64,000 nucleotides of DNA from Larkinella sp965227735. GTDB lineage: Bacteria; Bacteroidota; Bacteroidia; Cytophagales; Spirosomataceae. The DNA is taken from positions 6,820,001 through 6,884,000 of the forward strand of contig NZ_OZ245776.1 in the NCBI RefSeq assembly GCF_965227735.1. Reading direction: 5' to 3'. This document shows, piece after piece, positions 33,543 to 41,807 of the stretch. A model generated the notes under the pieces. That model worked only from the letters and a program-made list of their open reading frames with translations, did not search any database and was not told where the DNA came from. How positions within the stretch are numbered: the first letter of the stretch is position 1; every line of letters starts with the position of its first letter. The translations under genes and the position numbers were made by a program.

Positions 33543-36500
33543 ATGAACAGGTTCATTCGGAATATCGTCGGTTTTTCGCTCAGAAACCGGTTTTTTGTCT
33601 TTTTCATGACCGCCGGACTCATCATCGCCGGTGTGGTGAGCTATTTGAATACCCCGCTCGAAGCGTTTCCCGACGTCACCAACACCCAGATCATCGTCGT
33701 GACGGAATGGAACGGGCGTAGTGCCGAGGAAGTGGAGCGGTTTGTGACCGTACCGATCGAGGTGGCGATGAACTCGGTGCAGCGGAAAACGAACGTCCGT
33801 TCCATCACGATGTTCGGATTGTCGGTCATCAAAATCATATTTGAAGATGAGGTCGAAGACTTTTTTGCCCGGCAACAGGTCAATAACCAACTGCGCACCG
33901 TCACGCTTCCCGAAACCGTCGAGCCGGATGTGCAGCCGCCGTATGGGCCGACGGGTGAGATTTTCCGGTTTACGCTGGAAAGCAAAACCCGCGATAGCCG
34001 TGAACTGCTCACACTACACAACTGGGTGATCGATCGTCAGTTGCGCAGTGTGCCCGGCGTGGCCGACGTCGTGGCGTTTGGCGGGCAGGAAAAAATCTAT
34101 GAAATCCGGGTCAATCCGACGCAACTGACCAAATACGACCTGACGCCCCTGGAAGTGTACCAGGCGATTACGCGCAGCAACATCAACGTCGGGGGCGATG
34201 TCATCGAGCGCAACGGGCAGGCGTATGTTGTTCGGGGCGTCGGCCTGCTGACGTCGGTTTCCGATATTGAAAACATCATCATTGAAGAACTGAACGGCAA
34301 CCCGGTTCTGGTGAAAAACGTGGCCGAAGTGGCCGAATCGAGTTTGCCCCGGGTCGGGCAGGTTGGACTGAACGACAACGACGACGTGGTGGAAGGCATC
34401 GTGGTGATGCGGAAAGGTGAAAATCCCAGTGAAATTCTGACGCGGGTGAAGGATAAAATCGAGGAACTGAACACCCGGATTCTGCCATCGGACACGAAAA
34501 TGGTCACGTTCTACGACCGCGACAACCTCATTGCGTTCTGTACCCGCACGGTGATGCACAACCTGACCGAAGGCATCATTCTGGTGACGGTCATCGTCTT
34601 TGTGTTCATGGCCGACTGGCGCACGACCGTCATCGTGTCCATCATCATTCCACTGGCGTTGCTGTTTGCGTTTATGTGTCTCCGTTTGCGGGGCATGTCG
34701 GCCAATCTGCTATCGATGGGCGCGGTCGATTTCGGAATCATCATCGACGGGGCCGTGGTGATGGTTGAAGGGATTTTCGTGACGCTCGACCATCTGGCGC
34801 ACAAAAAAGGGATGGCGACCTTCAACCGGATGAGCAAACTCGGCCTGATTAAAAAAACCGGGGGCGAGTTGGGCAAAGCGGTTTTCTTTTCCAAACTGAT
34901 CATCATTACGGCGCTGCTTCCCATTTTTTCCTTTCAAAAAGTGGAGGGTAAAATGTTCTCCCCGTTGGCCTGGACGCTCGGGTTCGCCTTGCTGGGGGCC
35001 TTGTTGTTCACGCTGACGCTGGTGCCGGTTTTGTGTTCCATGCTGTTGCGGAAAAACGTTCGGGAAAAGAACAATTTCATCGTCCGGTTTTTTACGAATA
35101 CCGTCACCGCCGGTTTTGAATGGTGTTATGCCCGCAAACGACTGAGTTTTCTGCTGGCTACTGCTTGTCTGGGGCTGACATTTTTCTCTGCCACCTTGTT
35201 GGGAACGGAGTTTTTGCCGCAGCTCAACGAAGGCGCCTTGTGGGTGGAAGCCAAATTGCCGATGAGTTCGTCGCTGAGCGAAACGACCAAAATGGTACGC
35301 GTTCTGCGGAAAAAGCTGATGGAATTTCCGGAAGTCAACGGGGTGTTGTCGCAAACCGGCCGCTCCAACGATGGCACCGATCCATCCGGTTTCTATTATG
35401 TGCAGATGCAGGTAAACCTGAAACCGAAAGACGACTGGCCGGATCGCCGGGCCGGTCGCAAGCTTTCCACCGACGACCTGATCGAAGAGATGGATGCAAA
35501 ACTCAAACAGTTTCAGGGTATTAACTACAACTATTCCCAGCCGATCATCGACAACGTGGCCGAGGCCGTGGCCGGGATGAACGCGTCGAATGCCGTCAAA
35601 ATTTTTGGGGAAGATCTGCCGACGCTCAACGGTCTGGCCGATGAGGTGATCGAAGCCATTCAGGGCGTGCCCGGTATCAAGGATGTCGGTATTCTGCGGA
35701 ACATCGGCCAGCCCGAAATCAGCGTCCTGTTCCACGATCATAAAATGGCCCTTTACGGCGTTTCAACCGCTGATGCACAGGCGGTGATCGAGATGGCGAT
35801 TGGTGGAAAAACCGCTTCGATTCTGTACGAAGGAGAACGCCGGTTCGACATCCGGTTGCGCTACGCCGAGCAGTATCGGAAAACCGAAGATGACATCATG
35901 CGGTTGATGGTGCCGACGATGCACGGCAGTAAAATACCGCTCAGCGAAATTGCGACCCTGCACAAAACCACCGGCCCGGCGTTTATTTACCGCGATTTGA
36001 ACAAACGGTTTATTGGCGTGAAGTTCTCCGTCCGGGAGCGCGATCTTGGCAGCACCATTGCCGAAGCGCAGCGCAAAGTCGACCAGAAGCTGAAAAAACT
36101 GCCGAAGGGCTATTCCATCAACTGGACGGGCGAATTTGAAAACCAGGTGCGGGCCACCCAGCGACTTGGGCAGGTGGTGCCACTCAGTCTGGCGGCCATT
36201 TTTGTCATTCTCTTCATCACGTTTGGCAATCCGAAAGATGCTGGCCTGGTGTTGCTCAATGTGCCGTTTGCGTTGATGGGCGGCATTCTGGCGCTACACG
36301 CAACGGGGATCAACTTCGGGATTTCGGCGGGGGTGGGCTTCATTGCGCTGTTTGGCATCTGTGTGCAGAACGGCGTGATTCTGGTATCGGTTTTCAACCA
36401 GAACCGCGCCGACCGGCTTCCGCTCGACGAGGCCATTCGGCAGGGCATCCGAAGCCGGATTCGTCCGGTGGTCATGACGGCCCTGATGGCGGCCATCGGG

Positions 36501-36701
36501 TTGCTACCGGCGGCTGTTTCGACCGGGATTGGCTCCGAAACCCAAAAACCGCTTGCGGTGGTTGTCATTGGCGGTTTGATCACGGCCACGGTGCTGACGT
36601 TGCTGATTTTCCCGATTCTGTACCGGTTTTTCTACCGCCGGGCCGAAACCGCCCCAAAACCCTGGCGACGGGAACCCCAGCTTTTGGAAGGCCCGAATTA
36701 A
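33543..36701 (+). CDS. Heavy-metal efflux RND pump (CzcA/CusA family)
   Basis: A 1052-residue HME-type RND exporter, driven by protons, in the inner membrane. The TM4 signature GAVDFGIIIDGAVVMVEG (DFG...DG) separates it from the drug-type pump at 13492. Other family motifs are EEVERFVTVPIEVAMN, PDVQPPYGPTGE and FLPQLNEGALWVEA. The last reads more like the Co/Zn/Cd branch than CusA, but metal choice cannot be settled here. The ATG at 33543 is chosen over an upstream GTG/ATG within the hairpin repeat because it gives the standard N-terminal TM1. Its TAA stop is the first unit of a second phased array. Confidence 0.92.
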   Translation: MNRFIRNIVGFSLRNRFFVFFMTAGLIIAGVVSYLNTPLEAFPDVTNTQIIVVTEWNGRSAEEVERFVTVPIEVAMNSVQRKTNVRSITMFGLSVIKIIFEDEVEDFFARQQVNNQLRTVTLPETVEPDVQPPYGPTGEIFRFTLESKTRDSRELLTLHNWVIDRQLRSVPGVADVVAFGGQEKIYEIRVNPTQLTKYDLTPLEVYQAITRSNINVGGDVIERNGQAYVVRGVGLLTSVSDIENIIIEELNGNPVLVKNVAEVAESSLPRVGQVGLNDNDDVVEGIVVMRKGENPSEILTRVKDKIEELNTRILPSDTKMVTFYDRDNLIAFCTRTVMHNLTEGIILVTVIVFVFMADWRTTVIVSIIIPLALLFAFMCLRLRGMSANLLSMGAVDFGIIIDGAVVMVEGIFVTLDHLAHKKGMATFNRMSKLGLIKKTGGELGKAVFFSKLIIITALLPIFSFQKVEGKMFSPLAWTLGFALLGALLFTLTLVPVLCSMLLRKNVREKNNFIVRFFTNTVTAGFEWCYARKRLSFLLATACLGLTFFSATLLGTEFLPQLNEGALWVEAKLPMSSSLSETTKMVRVLRKKLMEFPEVNGVLSQTGRSNDGTDPSGFYYVQMQVNLKPKDDWPDRRAGRKLSTDDLIEEMDAKLKQFQGINYNYSQPIIDNVAEAVAGMNASNAVKIFGEDLPTLNGLADEVIEAIQGVPGIKDVGILRNIGQPEISVLFHDHKMALYGVSTADAQAVIEMAIGGKTASILYEGERRFDIRLRYAEQYRKTEDDIMRLMVPTMHGSKIPLSEIATLHKTTGPAFIYRDLNKRFIGVKFSVRERDLGSTIAEAQRKVDQKLKKLPKGYSINWTGEFENQVRATQRLGQVVPLSLAAIFVILFITFGNPKDAGLVLLNVPFALMGGILALHATGINFGISAGVGFIALFGICVQNGVILVSVFNQNRADRLPLDEAIRQGIRSRIRPVVMTALMAAIGLLPAAVSTGIGSETQKPLAVVVIGGLITATVLTLLIFPILYRFFYRRAETAPKPWRREPQLLEGPN

Positions 36702-36753
36702 CATTTTTCTAAGATTGCTCTAAGCGTTTTCTAATGTAGCCATGTCAATTTTG
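36695..36753 (+). promoter_or_regulatory. Four-copy 11-bp phased array after the pump gene
   Basis: TAA at 36699 (the pump stop codon), 36710, 36721 and 36732, each 11 bp apart, in contexts TTTCTAA, GCTCTAA and TTTCTAA. Exactly 14 bp after the last is CAATTTTG (36746-36753), one base off TAnnTTTG. It would drive transcription rightward into a region with no gene. Confidence 0.65.
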
Positions 36754-36780
36754 TGATGAGAGCAAAGAGGTAAGATTATA

Positions 36781-36866
36781 GAGGAAAGAGGTGAGACAAA
36801 AGAATAAAGACCTGAATTTGCGCGCTGTTTATCAGTCTTTATTCTCTTGTCTCACCTCTTTCCTCT
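36781..36866. repeat. Hairpin repeat, GAGGTGAGACAAGAG family, copy 1
   Basis: Arms 36781-36811 and 36835-36866 pair nearly perfectly over 31 bases (GAGGAAAGAGGTGAGACAAA and complement) around a 23-base loop. A second copy lies 400 bases on (37217-37310), on the far side of the small-protein gene. Confidence 0.75.
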
Positions 36867-36919
36867 CCTTGCAATAGAAGGTTTTTGGCGAGTAACATTG
36901 CTAATTTCAGGTGATTCCG

Positions 36920-36954
36920 ATAGCCGGTTCTTTTCTGGGAACCGGCTATTTTTT
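36920..36954 (+). terminator. Rho-independent terminator
   Basis: ATAGCCGGTTC pairs perfectly with GAACCGGCTAT (11 bp) around CTTTTCTGG-type loop sequence, followed by TTTTTT. It ends rightward transcription before the third phased array. Confidence 0.8.
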
Positions 36955-36962
36955 ATCAGTAA

Positions 36963-37021
36963 ATTCTAATTTTTTTTTAATCGGACTCTAAGCGGGTTTT
37001 AAGATGCCTACCTCATCTTTG
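36963..37021 (+). promoter_or_regulatory. Four-copy 11-bp phased array before the 56-aa protein
   Basis: TAA at 36967, 36978, 36989 and 37000 in contexts ATTCTAA, TTTTTAA, ACTCTAA and TTTTTAA. Exactly 14 bp after the last is CATCTTTG (37014-37021), one base off TAnnTTTG, and the small-protein ATG follows 26 bases later. The identical geometry to the arrays at 31022 and 36695 argues for one regulator. Confidence 0.7.
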
Positions 37022-37046
37022 TAGAAATACTTAACCCTTACTTGAT

Positions 37047-37217
37047 ATGTCCTGGTTTGAATACAGTCAATGCGTACTGAACAAAGTTGATTTCGACCGG
37101 CGGCTTTTCCGAAAAGAACTACGGAAACTTTTGCGATGGCTCTCTCCGCCGGAGCGTATACAATTATTACAGTGGTGTCGCCAGCAGGTCATGCGAAAAA
37201 GGCGAGTGCTTACGTAG
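37047..37217 (+). CDS. 56-residue basic protein with Trp/Cys motif
   Basis: ATG to TAG, 56 residues: MSWFEYSQCVLNKVDFDRRL, then FRKELRKLLRWLSPPE and QLLQWCRQQV, with a basic end. It resembles from memory a family of short, unannotated Cytophagales proteins with a WFEY...VL.KV.FD..LF.KEL...L...L..WC pattern. It is probably two or three helices and soluble. The phased operator array and -7 box directly upstream suggest co-regulation with metal efflux; the two Cys (C9 and C44) could bind metal, but that is speculation. The stop codon is the first base group of the following hairpin repeat. Confidence 0.65.
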   Translation: MSWFEYSQCVLNKVDFDRRLFRKELRKLLRWLSPPERIQLLQWCRQQVMRKRRVLT

Positions 37218-37310
37218 ACAAGTGAGGTGAGACAAGAGGGTAGAGACCTTAGTCATTCGCTGTTGTAGCTGTTGCATAAGTCTTTACTCTCTTGTCTCAC
37301 CTCTCTTGTC
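37217..37310. repeat. Hairpin repeat, GAGGTGAGACAAGAG family, copy 2
   Basis: Arms 37217-37247 and 37280-37310 pair over 31 bases (GACAAGTGAGGTGAGACAAG and complement) around a 32-base loop. It is the same family as 36781-36866, and begins at the last base of the small-protein stop codon. Confidence 0.75.
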
Positions 37311-37352
37311 AAATTTTGTGTGTTTTCTTTAGCGTTTTAGGTAGAAAGGGAG

Positions 37353-37379
37353 TAGCCGATCCAGTGATTGGATCGGCTA
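37353..37379 (+). terminator. Terminator-like hairpin before the single-domain regulator
   Basis: TAGCCGATCC and GGATCGGCTA pair perfectly (10 bp) around a 7-base loop; only a weak TCTTG tail follows. It may end the small-protein transcript or act in the leader of the gene at 37431. Confidence 0.5.
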
Positions 37380-37430
37380 TCTTGTTGAGAATGCGTTCGG
37401 GAAACGGTCAACTCTAAAATCAGATTCGTT

Positions 37431-37820
37431 ATGCTGTTGAAACAACGTCTTGTTTTTATTGTCGATGATGACGACGACGACCGGTTTATGCTTTGGCAGG
37501 CCTTTCAGAAAAACCATCCAGGTTGTTTGCTCTACACATTTTCCAATGGTCAGGAGTTGCTCGATCACCTGACCGACTACGCTGACCGCCCGGATCTGAT
37601 CATTCTGGATCTGAATATGCCCGTACTGGACGGTTTTGCAACCCTGAAACGATTAAAACTGAGCAGTCAGTTACGCACCATTCCCACGGTAATCCTGGGG
37701 TCTTCCTTCGAAACCAACGACAACCTGCGGGTCAATGAGGCTGCCAACGGAACCGTGCTCGTCAAGCCCAGCAGTTACCGCGAACTGGTTCGGCTAACGA
37801 ACCAGTTGTGTCCGGTTTAG
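37431..37820 (+). CDS. Single-domain response regulator
   Basis: A 129-residue receiver with no output domain. It has an unusually acidic loop after strand 1 (VDDDDDDRF), phosphoacceptor D60 (ILDLNMPVLDG), S91 in place of Thr, and K112 (LVKPSS). The N-terminal form VFIVDDDxDDR is typical of Bacteroidota single-domain regulators that act through phosphotransfer or protein contact. Its kinase is not evident. It follows the metal-linked small-protein gene but a terminator-like hairpin lies between. It converges on the PLP dehydratase gene. Confidence 0.9.
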   Translation: MLLKQRLVFIVDDDDDDRFMLWQAFQKNHPGCLLYTFSNGQELLDHLTDYADRPDLIILDLNMPVLDGFATLKRLKLSSQLRTIPTVILGSSFETNDNLRVNEAANGTVLVKPSSYRELVRLTNQLCPV

Positions 37821-37841
37821 CTTTCTCCTTACAGCCAGTCA

Positions 37842-38804
37842 TTAAAACGGCAATTTACCCAGATCGACGTTTCCACCGGTCAGAATAATGCCTACTTTCT
37901 GTCCGGCAAACTGATCTTTATGTTTCAGCAAAGCCGCCAGCGGAACGGCGCAGGAGGGTTCGATGATGATCTTCATCCGTTCCCAGACCAGCCGCATGGC
38001 CGCAATAATCTCCGCATCCGAAACCGTCAGAATGTCCGAAACGTGATGCCGGATATAACCCAGCGTGCGTTCGCTGAGGCTCGTCATCAGACCGTCGGCA
38101 ATGGTTTTGATGTAAGGCGCTTTTTCAACCCGACCACTCTGGAAGGACAACACGGCATCGGCGGCTCCTTCCGGTTCTCCGGCAATCACCTTCGTTTGCG
38201 GACTGAGGTAGTGCGTCGCCAGAGCCGTTCCACTCAATAGCCCACCACCCCCGACCGGTGCCATGATGACATCGAAAAACGATTCGTAATCGGCGTCTTC
38301 AATCAATTCCTTCGTGGCTGTGGCCTGTCCGGCAATCACCCGGTCGTCGTCGAAGGGGTGGATCAAAACCGCCCCGGTGCGTTCTATCACTTCCTGCACA
38401 CCCGCTTCGCGGGCTTCGAGGGTAGGCTCGCATTCGATGATTTCCGCACCGTAGTCCCGCACAGCCTCTTTCTTGACTTGCGGAGCCGTCCGGGGCATCA
38501 CAATGTAAGCCTTTGTGCCAACCTGACGCGCGGCAAAGGCCACGGCCTGGGCGTGATTGCCCGACGAATGCGTCGTGACGGGGCCGAGCGCACGACCATA
38601 ATACCGTTCCTGTTCCGACAGTTGCAGAATGGCGTTTAAACCGCCCCGCGCCTTGAACGCGCCGATTTTCTGAAAGTTTTCCGGTTTGAAATAAATAGAA
38701 GCACCACTGATTGCATTGATGGTCCGGTTGGTGAGAGTCGGCGTGCGGTGTATGTGTGACCGGATGCGGTCGTGAGCCGCCTGGATGGTTTCGAGGGTAA
38801 TCAT
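37842..38804 (-). CDS. PLP-dependent threonine/serine dehydratase or serine racemase
   Basis: A 320-residue fold-type II PLP enzyme. The Schiff-base lysine is K51 (GAFKARGG), the substrate loop is SSGNHAQ, the phosphate-binding glycine loop GGGGLLSG, and the C-terminal LTGGNVDLG. It lacks the C-terminal ACT regulatory domain of biosynthetic IlvA, so a catabolic threonine/serine ammonia-lyase or serine racemase is more likely. It is the third gene of a minus-strand run with ogt and a lipoprotein hydrolase, with a 21-base gap. Confidence 0.85.
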   Translation of the reverse strand: MITLETIQAAHDRIRSHIHRTPTLTNRTINAISGASIYFKPENFQKIGAFKARGGLNAILQLSEQERYYGRALGPVTTHSSGNHAQAVAFAARQVGTKAYIVMPRTAPQVKKEAVRDYGAEIIECEPTLEAREAGVQEVIERTGAVLIHPFDDDRVIAGQATATKELIEDADYESFFDVIMAPVGGGGLLSGTALATHYLSPQTKVIAGEPEGAADAVLSFQSGRVEKAPYIKTIADGLMTSLSERTLGYIRHHVSDILTVSDAEIIAAMRLVWERMKIIIEPSCAVPLAALLKHKDQFAGQKVGIILTGGNVDLGKLPF

Positions 38805-38825
38805 GGGGACGTTACGGATTAAAAC

Positions 38826-39704
38826 TCAATTGACCGATTCATCGGCGGGTGGGGCAGCATACCCGGCACTGCGGAGAATCAAACTTTTCACCATTTCGGA
38901 ATGGGAATTGGTGATCAAATGGCCGGATTCGGGCAGGAAAATGTATTCCGCCGGTTTACCGACCAGCATTTTTTTGGCATAATCCAGATTTGACGGATCG
39001 ACCAGCCAGTCTTTTCCGCCCTGCATCAACGTTACCGGGATATTCAGTTTGGACCACAGGGGTTCAAGCTGGCGTAATTCGGCTACGTGCGTGTATTTTT
39101 CGGCGGTGGCCAGGTTAATATGGCGGTCCATAAACAACTTGACGGGAGCCATTTTTCCCCATTTTGAAAACCAGAAGAATTTCTCTTTTTCGGGGTCGAG
39201 GGGTGAGGAGATCAGGAAAAGGTGTTTCACCCGGCTCGGATACATGATGGCCAGACGGGCAGCCACCGGCGCACCATACGACCGACCCAGCACAACCGCC
39301 GGTTTTCCGGAATGATTCAGATTGAGGGCGTGGGCGATCCACTGTGCCTGTTTGGCAATGGACGTAACGGCTTTTCGCCCTTTCCGCGACTTTCCATAAC
39401 CCGGACGGTCGACGGAAAGAATGTGAAACCGTTTGTACAAGGCACTATCGTCGATCATCCGCAAATAACCATACCACGAACCCGGGGCTCCGTGAATCAG
39501 CAGGAGAGGAGGCAGGGTATCTGAACCAACACTGGCGACGAACAGTTTCAGGCTGTCGTTTTCGATCGTGACAAAAGTCGGTTTGACGGGCCGGTTGGCA
39601 AAATGCTTCTGAATTTCGCGGTCGCTCATCCGCCACTTCCGGAAAAAACAGCCGGACAGACTGGTGATTAGCAAAACAAGAAGTAAGGTGTTGAGTACTT
39701 TCAT
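38826..39704 (-). CDS. Lipoprotein alpha/beta hydrolase
   Basis: A 292-residue hydrolase attached as a lipoprotein (LLLVLLITSLSGC, C19). Catalytic elements: oxyanion HGAPGSW, nucleophile GRSYGAP, Asp probably in GGKDWLVDP, and His in ESGHLIT. The start at 39704 is used because the upstream in-frame ATG (39761) would hide the lipobox and overlap ogt. It begins 5 bases after the ogt stop, so the two are co-transcribed. Substrate unknown. Confidence 0.85.
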   Translation of the reverse strand: MKVLNTLLLVLLITSLSGCFFRKWRMSDREIQKHFANRPVKPTFVTIENDSLKLFVASVGSDTLPPLLLIHGAPGSWYGYLRMIDDSALYKRFHILSVDRPGYGKSRKGRKAVTSIAKQAQWIAHALNLNHSGKPAVVLGRSYGAPVAARLAIMYPSRVKHLFLISSPLDPEKEKFFWFSKWGKMAPVKLFMDRHINLATAEKYTHVAELRQLEPLWSKLNIPVTLMQGGKDWLVDPSNLDYAKKMLVGKPAEYIFLPESGHLITNSHSEMVKSLILRSAGYAAPPADESVN

Positions 39705-39709
39705 CAATT

Positions 39710-40195
39710 TTAAAACAAACTCAATTGTCCATTGGCAACCTGCTCGTGTTCCAGCAACCATTTTTTTCGCCCCAAACCGCCCGCATACCCTGTCAGGTCG
39801 CCATTGGAACCGATGATGCGGTGGCAGGGAATGATGATCCAGATCGGGTTTTTTCCGTTGGCTGCGGCCACGGCCCGAATGGCTTTTTCGTCGCCCAGCC
39901 GCCGGGTTAATTCCATATACGACATGGTTTTTCCGTACGGTACCTCCGCCAGCATTTGCCAGACCGACCGCTGAAAGGGCGTGCCTTGCGGACGCAGCGG
40001 GAGATCAAACGACCGTCGGCGGTTCAGAAAATATTCCTCCAGTTGACGCGCACACTTGTAGAGGACGGCCGGTACAAAGGCCGAATCTGCGACGGGATCA
40101 TTGCTGCACCGAACACTGGCAATACCGTCTTCGTTGCCGCTGATGACAGCCAGTCCAACCGGCGTGTGGATCGTTGTCGTATACATGGTGCTCAT
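39710..40195 (-). CDS. ogt: Methylated-DNA--protein-cysteine methyltransferase
   Basis: Repairs O6-methylguanine by irreversible transfer to its own cysteine. The acceptor is C124 in the motif IIPCHRIIGSNG, with the upstream DNA-binding helix PYGKTMSYMELTRRLG and AVAAANGKNP. 161 residues, the usual length of Ogt without an Ada domain. The frame is open upstream to 40372 but that part has no family similarity; ATGs at 40195 and 40186 are both possible. It is the first gene of a three-gene minus-strand run. Confidence 0.92.
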   Translation of the reverse strand: MSTMYTTTIHTPVGLAVISGNEDGIASVRCSNDPVADSAFVPAVLYKCARQLEEYFLNRRRSFDLPLRPQGTPFQRSVWQMLAEVPYGKTMSYMELTRRLGDEKAIRAVAAANGKNPIWIIIPCHRIIGSNGDLTGYAGGLGRKKWLLEHEQVANGQLSLF

Positions 40196-40298
40196 GAGGT
40201 GTTCCTGGTACCAATCTACAGAAAATACGACAAAAAAAGACAGATTCCGGGTGGAATCTGTCCATTGCTCATCGAAAATCAGTTGAAAAGGCGATTGC

Positions 40299-41546
40299 TT
40301 ATTTGGTAACAAACCGCTTGATTGTTCCGCTGCTGTGGTCGAGGATGAATAATTCCTGTTTGGCATCTTCACCGAAAGCCGAAACCGGGCCGCCCTCGCT
40401 GGTGAGGAGTTGATTACCGGTTTTCTGGTCGCCCTGAAAACTCAAGGCCCACACCTTGCCGGTGGCAAAGTCCGCGTAAATGTATTTTCCTTTCAGATCA
40501 GGTAGGCTGCTGCCCCGGTAAACCGCGCCCCCCGTCACCGAAACGCCTTCGCTGCGGACGTACTGGTGAATCGGTTCAATCAATTGTCCCTGGTTGCAGT
40601 CGTTGGCAGGATTGTAACAGTCCTGGCCTTCTTTCAAACGCCAGCCGTAATTACCACCTTTCTTGATAATATCGATTTCTTCCAGTTTGTTTTGTCCGAC
40701 GTCTCCCGCCCAGAGCTGCCCGGTTTCGGCGTCGAAACTGAAGCGCCAGGGATTGCGCAGTCCATAGGCATAGATTTCGGGAAGGGCGTTGGCGTTGCCG
40801 ACAAACGGATTGTCGGCCGGAATTCCGTAATTCCCCTTGTCGGTTTTGTTGACGTCGATCCGCAGAATTTTTCCCAACATCGTTTTCAGGTTTTGCCCGT
40901 TGTTCTGCGGGTCGCCACCGCTGCCGCCATCGCCCGCGGCAATGTACAGAAAACCGTCTGGCCCAAAAGCCACTTTACCGCCGTTGTGGTTGGCGTAAGG
41001 TTGTTCGTATTTCAGCAGGATGGTTTCGGTTGCCGGATCGACCCGGTTTGAACCGGCAGTAGCTTTAAACCGGGAGATGACCGTTTCGCGGGGACTATTT
41101 TTGGTATAATTGACGAAAAAATAACCGTTTTGCTCAAAATCCGGGTGGAAAGCCAGCCCTAGAAGGCCCATTTCTCCGCCCGAAGCCACTTTGCTGACGA
41201 TGTCTAAATAGGTATCGGCAGTTTTCGTGGCTGCGCTGTTCTCGAAAACCCGAATCCGGCCTTCCTGTTCGATCACAAAGACACGATTGGTTCCGTCGCC
41301 CGCGTGCGTAAATTCCACGGGTTGTTTAAACGTCAGACTGGGAAAAGCGTTTTCCAGTTGCAGGGCTGCAGGAGCGATTGTCCCCGGAGTATCGGTGGAC
41401 TCCTCCGCATCGGCCTCGCGGGGCTGACAGGCCAGCGACACCAGGAAGGCGAAAACCACCGTAACCGTGAGTGAGCTTGCCAGCGTTACCACCGTTTTTT
41501 TAAGGTATGACATGGAAGTATCGATGAAGTTCTTTAGTTTAGTCAT
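40299..41546 (-). CDS. PQQ-dependent sugar dehydrogenase lipoprotein
   Basis: A 415-residue beta-propeller of the soluble glucose dehydrogenase (GSDH) family. The membrane signal ends FLVSLACQ, a lipobox. Signature segments: EGRIRVFE, MGLLGLAFHPDF, NHNGGKVAFGPDGFLYIAAGDGG, YAYGLRNPWRFSFD and GKYIYADFATGKVW. The H-NGG and R-NPWR elements surround the PQQ pocket in this family. ATG 41513 is an alternative start giving a shorter n-region. It probably oxidises aldoses in the periplasm. The second such gene is at 21979-23301; no PQQ synthesis genes are in the window. Confidence 0.85.
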   Translation of the reverse strand: MTKLKNFIDTSMSYLKKTVVTLASSLTVTVVFAFLVSLACQPREADAEESTDTPGTIAPAALQLENAFPSLTFKQPVEFTHAGDGTNRVFVIEQEGRIRVFENSAATKTADTYLDIVSKVASGGEMGLLGLAFHPDFEQNGYFFVNYTKNSPRETVISRFKATAGSNRVDPATETILLKYEQPYANHNGGKVAFGPDGFLYIAAGDGGSGGDPQNNGQNLKTMLGKILRIDVNKTDKGNYGIPADNPFVGNANALPEIYAYGLRNPWRFSFDAETGQLWAGDVGQNKLEEIDIIKKGGNYGWRLKEGQDCYNPANDCNQGQLIEPIHQYVRSEGVSVTGGAVYRGSSLPDLKGKYIYADFATGKVWALSFQGDQKTGNQLLTSEGGPVSAFGEDAKQELFILDHSSGTIKRFVTK

Positions 41547-41633
41547 AGCAAGATTGTATCCAAAGCAGTGAGACGAACTTTTTGGCAGTGTTTTTGTTTC
41601 TTTTTCAACGGATTAGCTGACTATTTGTTGCCA

Positions 41634-41693
41634 ATGTTCGTTTTACTCTCAATTGACGCGTGTTGTTGTCTTTCCTCAAATTGGGGCGGTTGA
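41634..41693 (+). CDS. Candidate cysteine leader peptide of cysE
   Basis: A 19-codon frame, ATG to TGA: MFVLLSIDACCCLSSNWGG. Three consecutive TGT cysteine codons (41661-41669) are followed within 50 bases by an intrinsic terminator (41719-41743), and then serine acetyltransferase, the committed step to cysteine, at 41808. This is the layout of ribosome-mediated attenuation: ribosomes stalling at the Cys codons when Cys-tRNA is scarce would favour read-through. A weak -7 box, TGTTTTTG, lies at 41589-41596. GGGC at 41684-41687 can pair with the GCCC of the terminator as a minimal antiterminator. Confidence 0.6.
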   Translation: MFVLLSIDACCCLSSNWGG

Positions 41694-41718
41694 TACACAG
41701 TTAGTTACCAGGCAGATT

Positions 41719-41743
41719 GCCCTTCGGAAGAAGGCTTTTTTTT
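41719..41743 (+). terminator. Leader terminator upstream of cysE
   Basis: GCC-C-TTC pairs with GAAGGC (6 bp with one bulged C) around a GGAA tetraloop, followed by eight T. No plus-strand gene precedes it other than the 19-codon leader, so its place is regulatory. The ATG of cysE is 65 bases downstream. Confidence 0.7.
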
Positions 41744-41807
41744 GCTTAAAAGGTTTAGTACTCTATCGAATTGATTCTATCCGTAGACTTTATTGAAAGA
41801 CCACTCC

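Larger units (their letters stand above)
36760..36954 (+). ncRNA. Possible small RNA between array promoter and terminator
   Basis: The promoter at 36746-36753 points into about 195 bases with no open frame longer than a few codons, containing the long hairpin 36781-36866 and ending at the terminator 36920-36954. A metal-responsive non-coding transcript would fit. Alternatively, the hairpin may have inserted into a former leader. Confidence 0.25.

Noticed and set aside
34710..35741. 343-codon minus-strand frame inside the metal RND pump
   Set aside because: His/Gln/Phe-rich composition typical of an antisense frame of a GC-rich gene.
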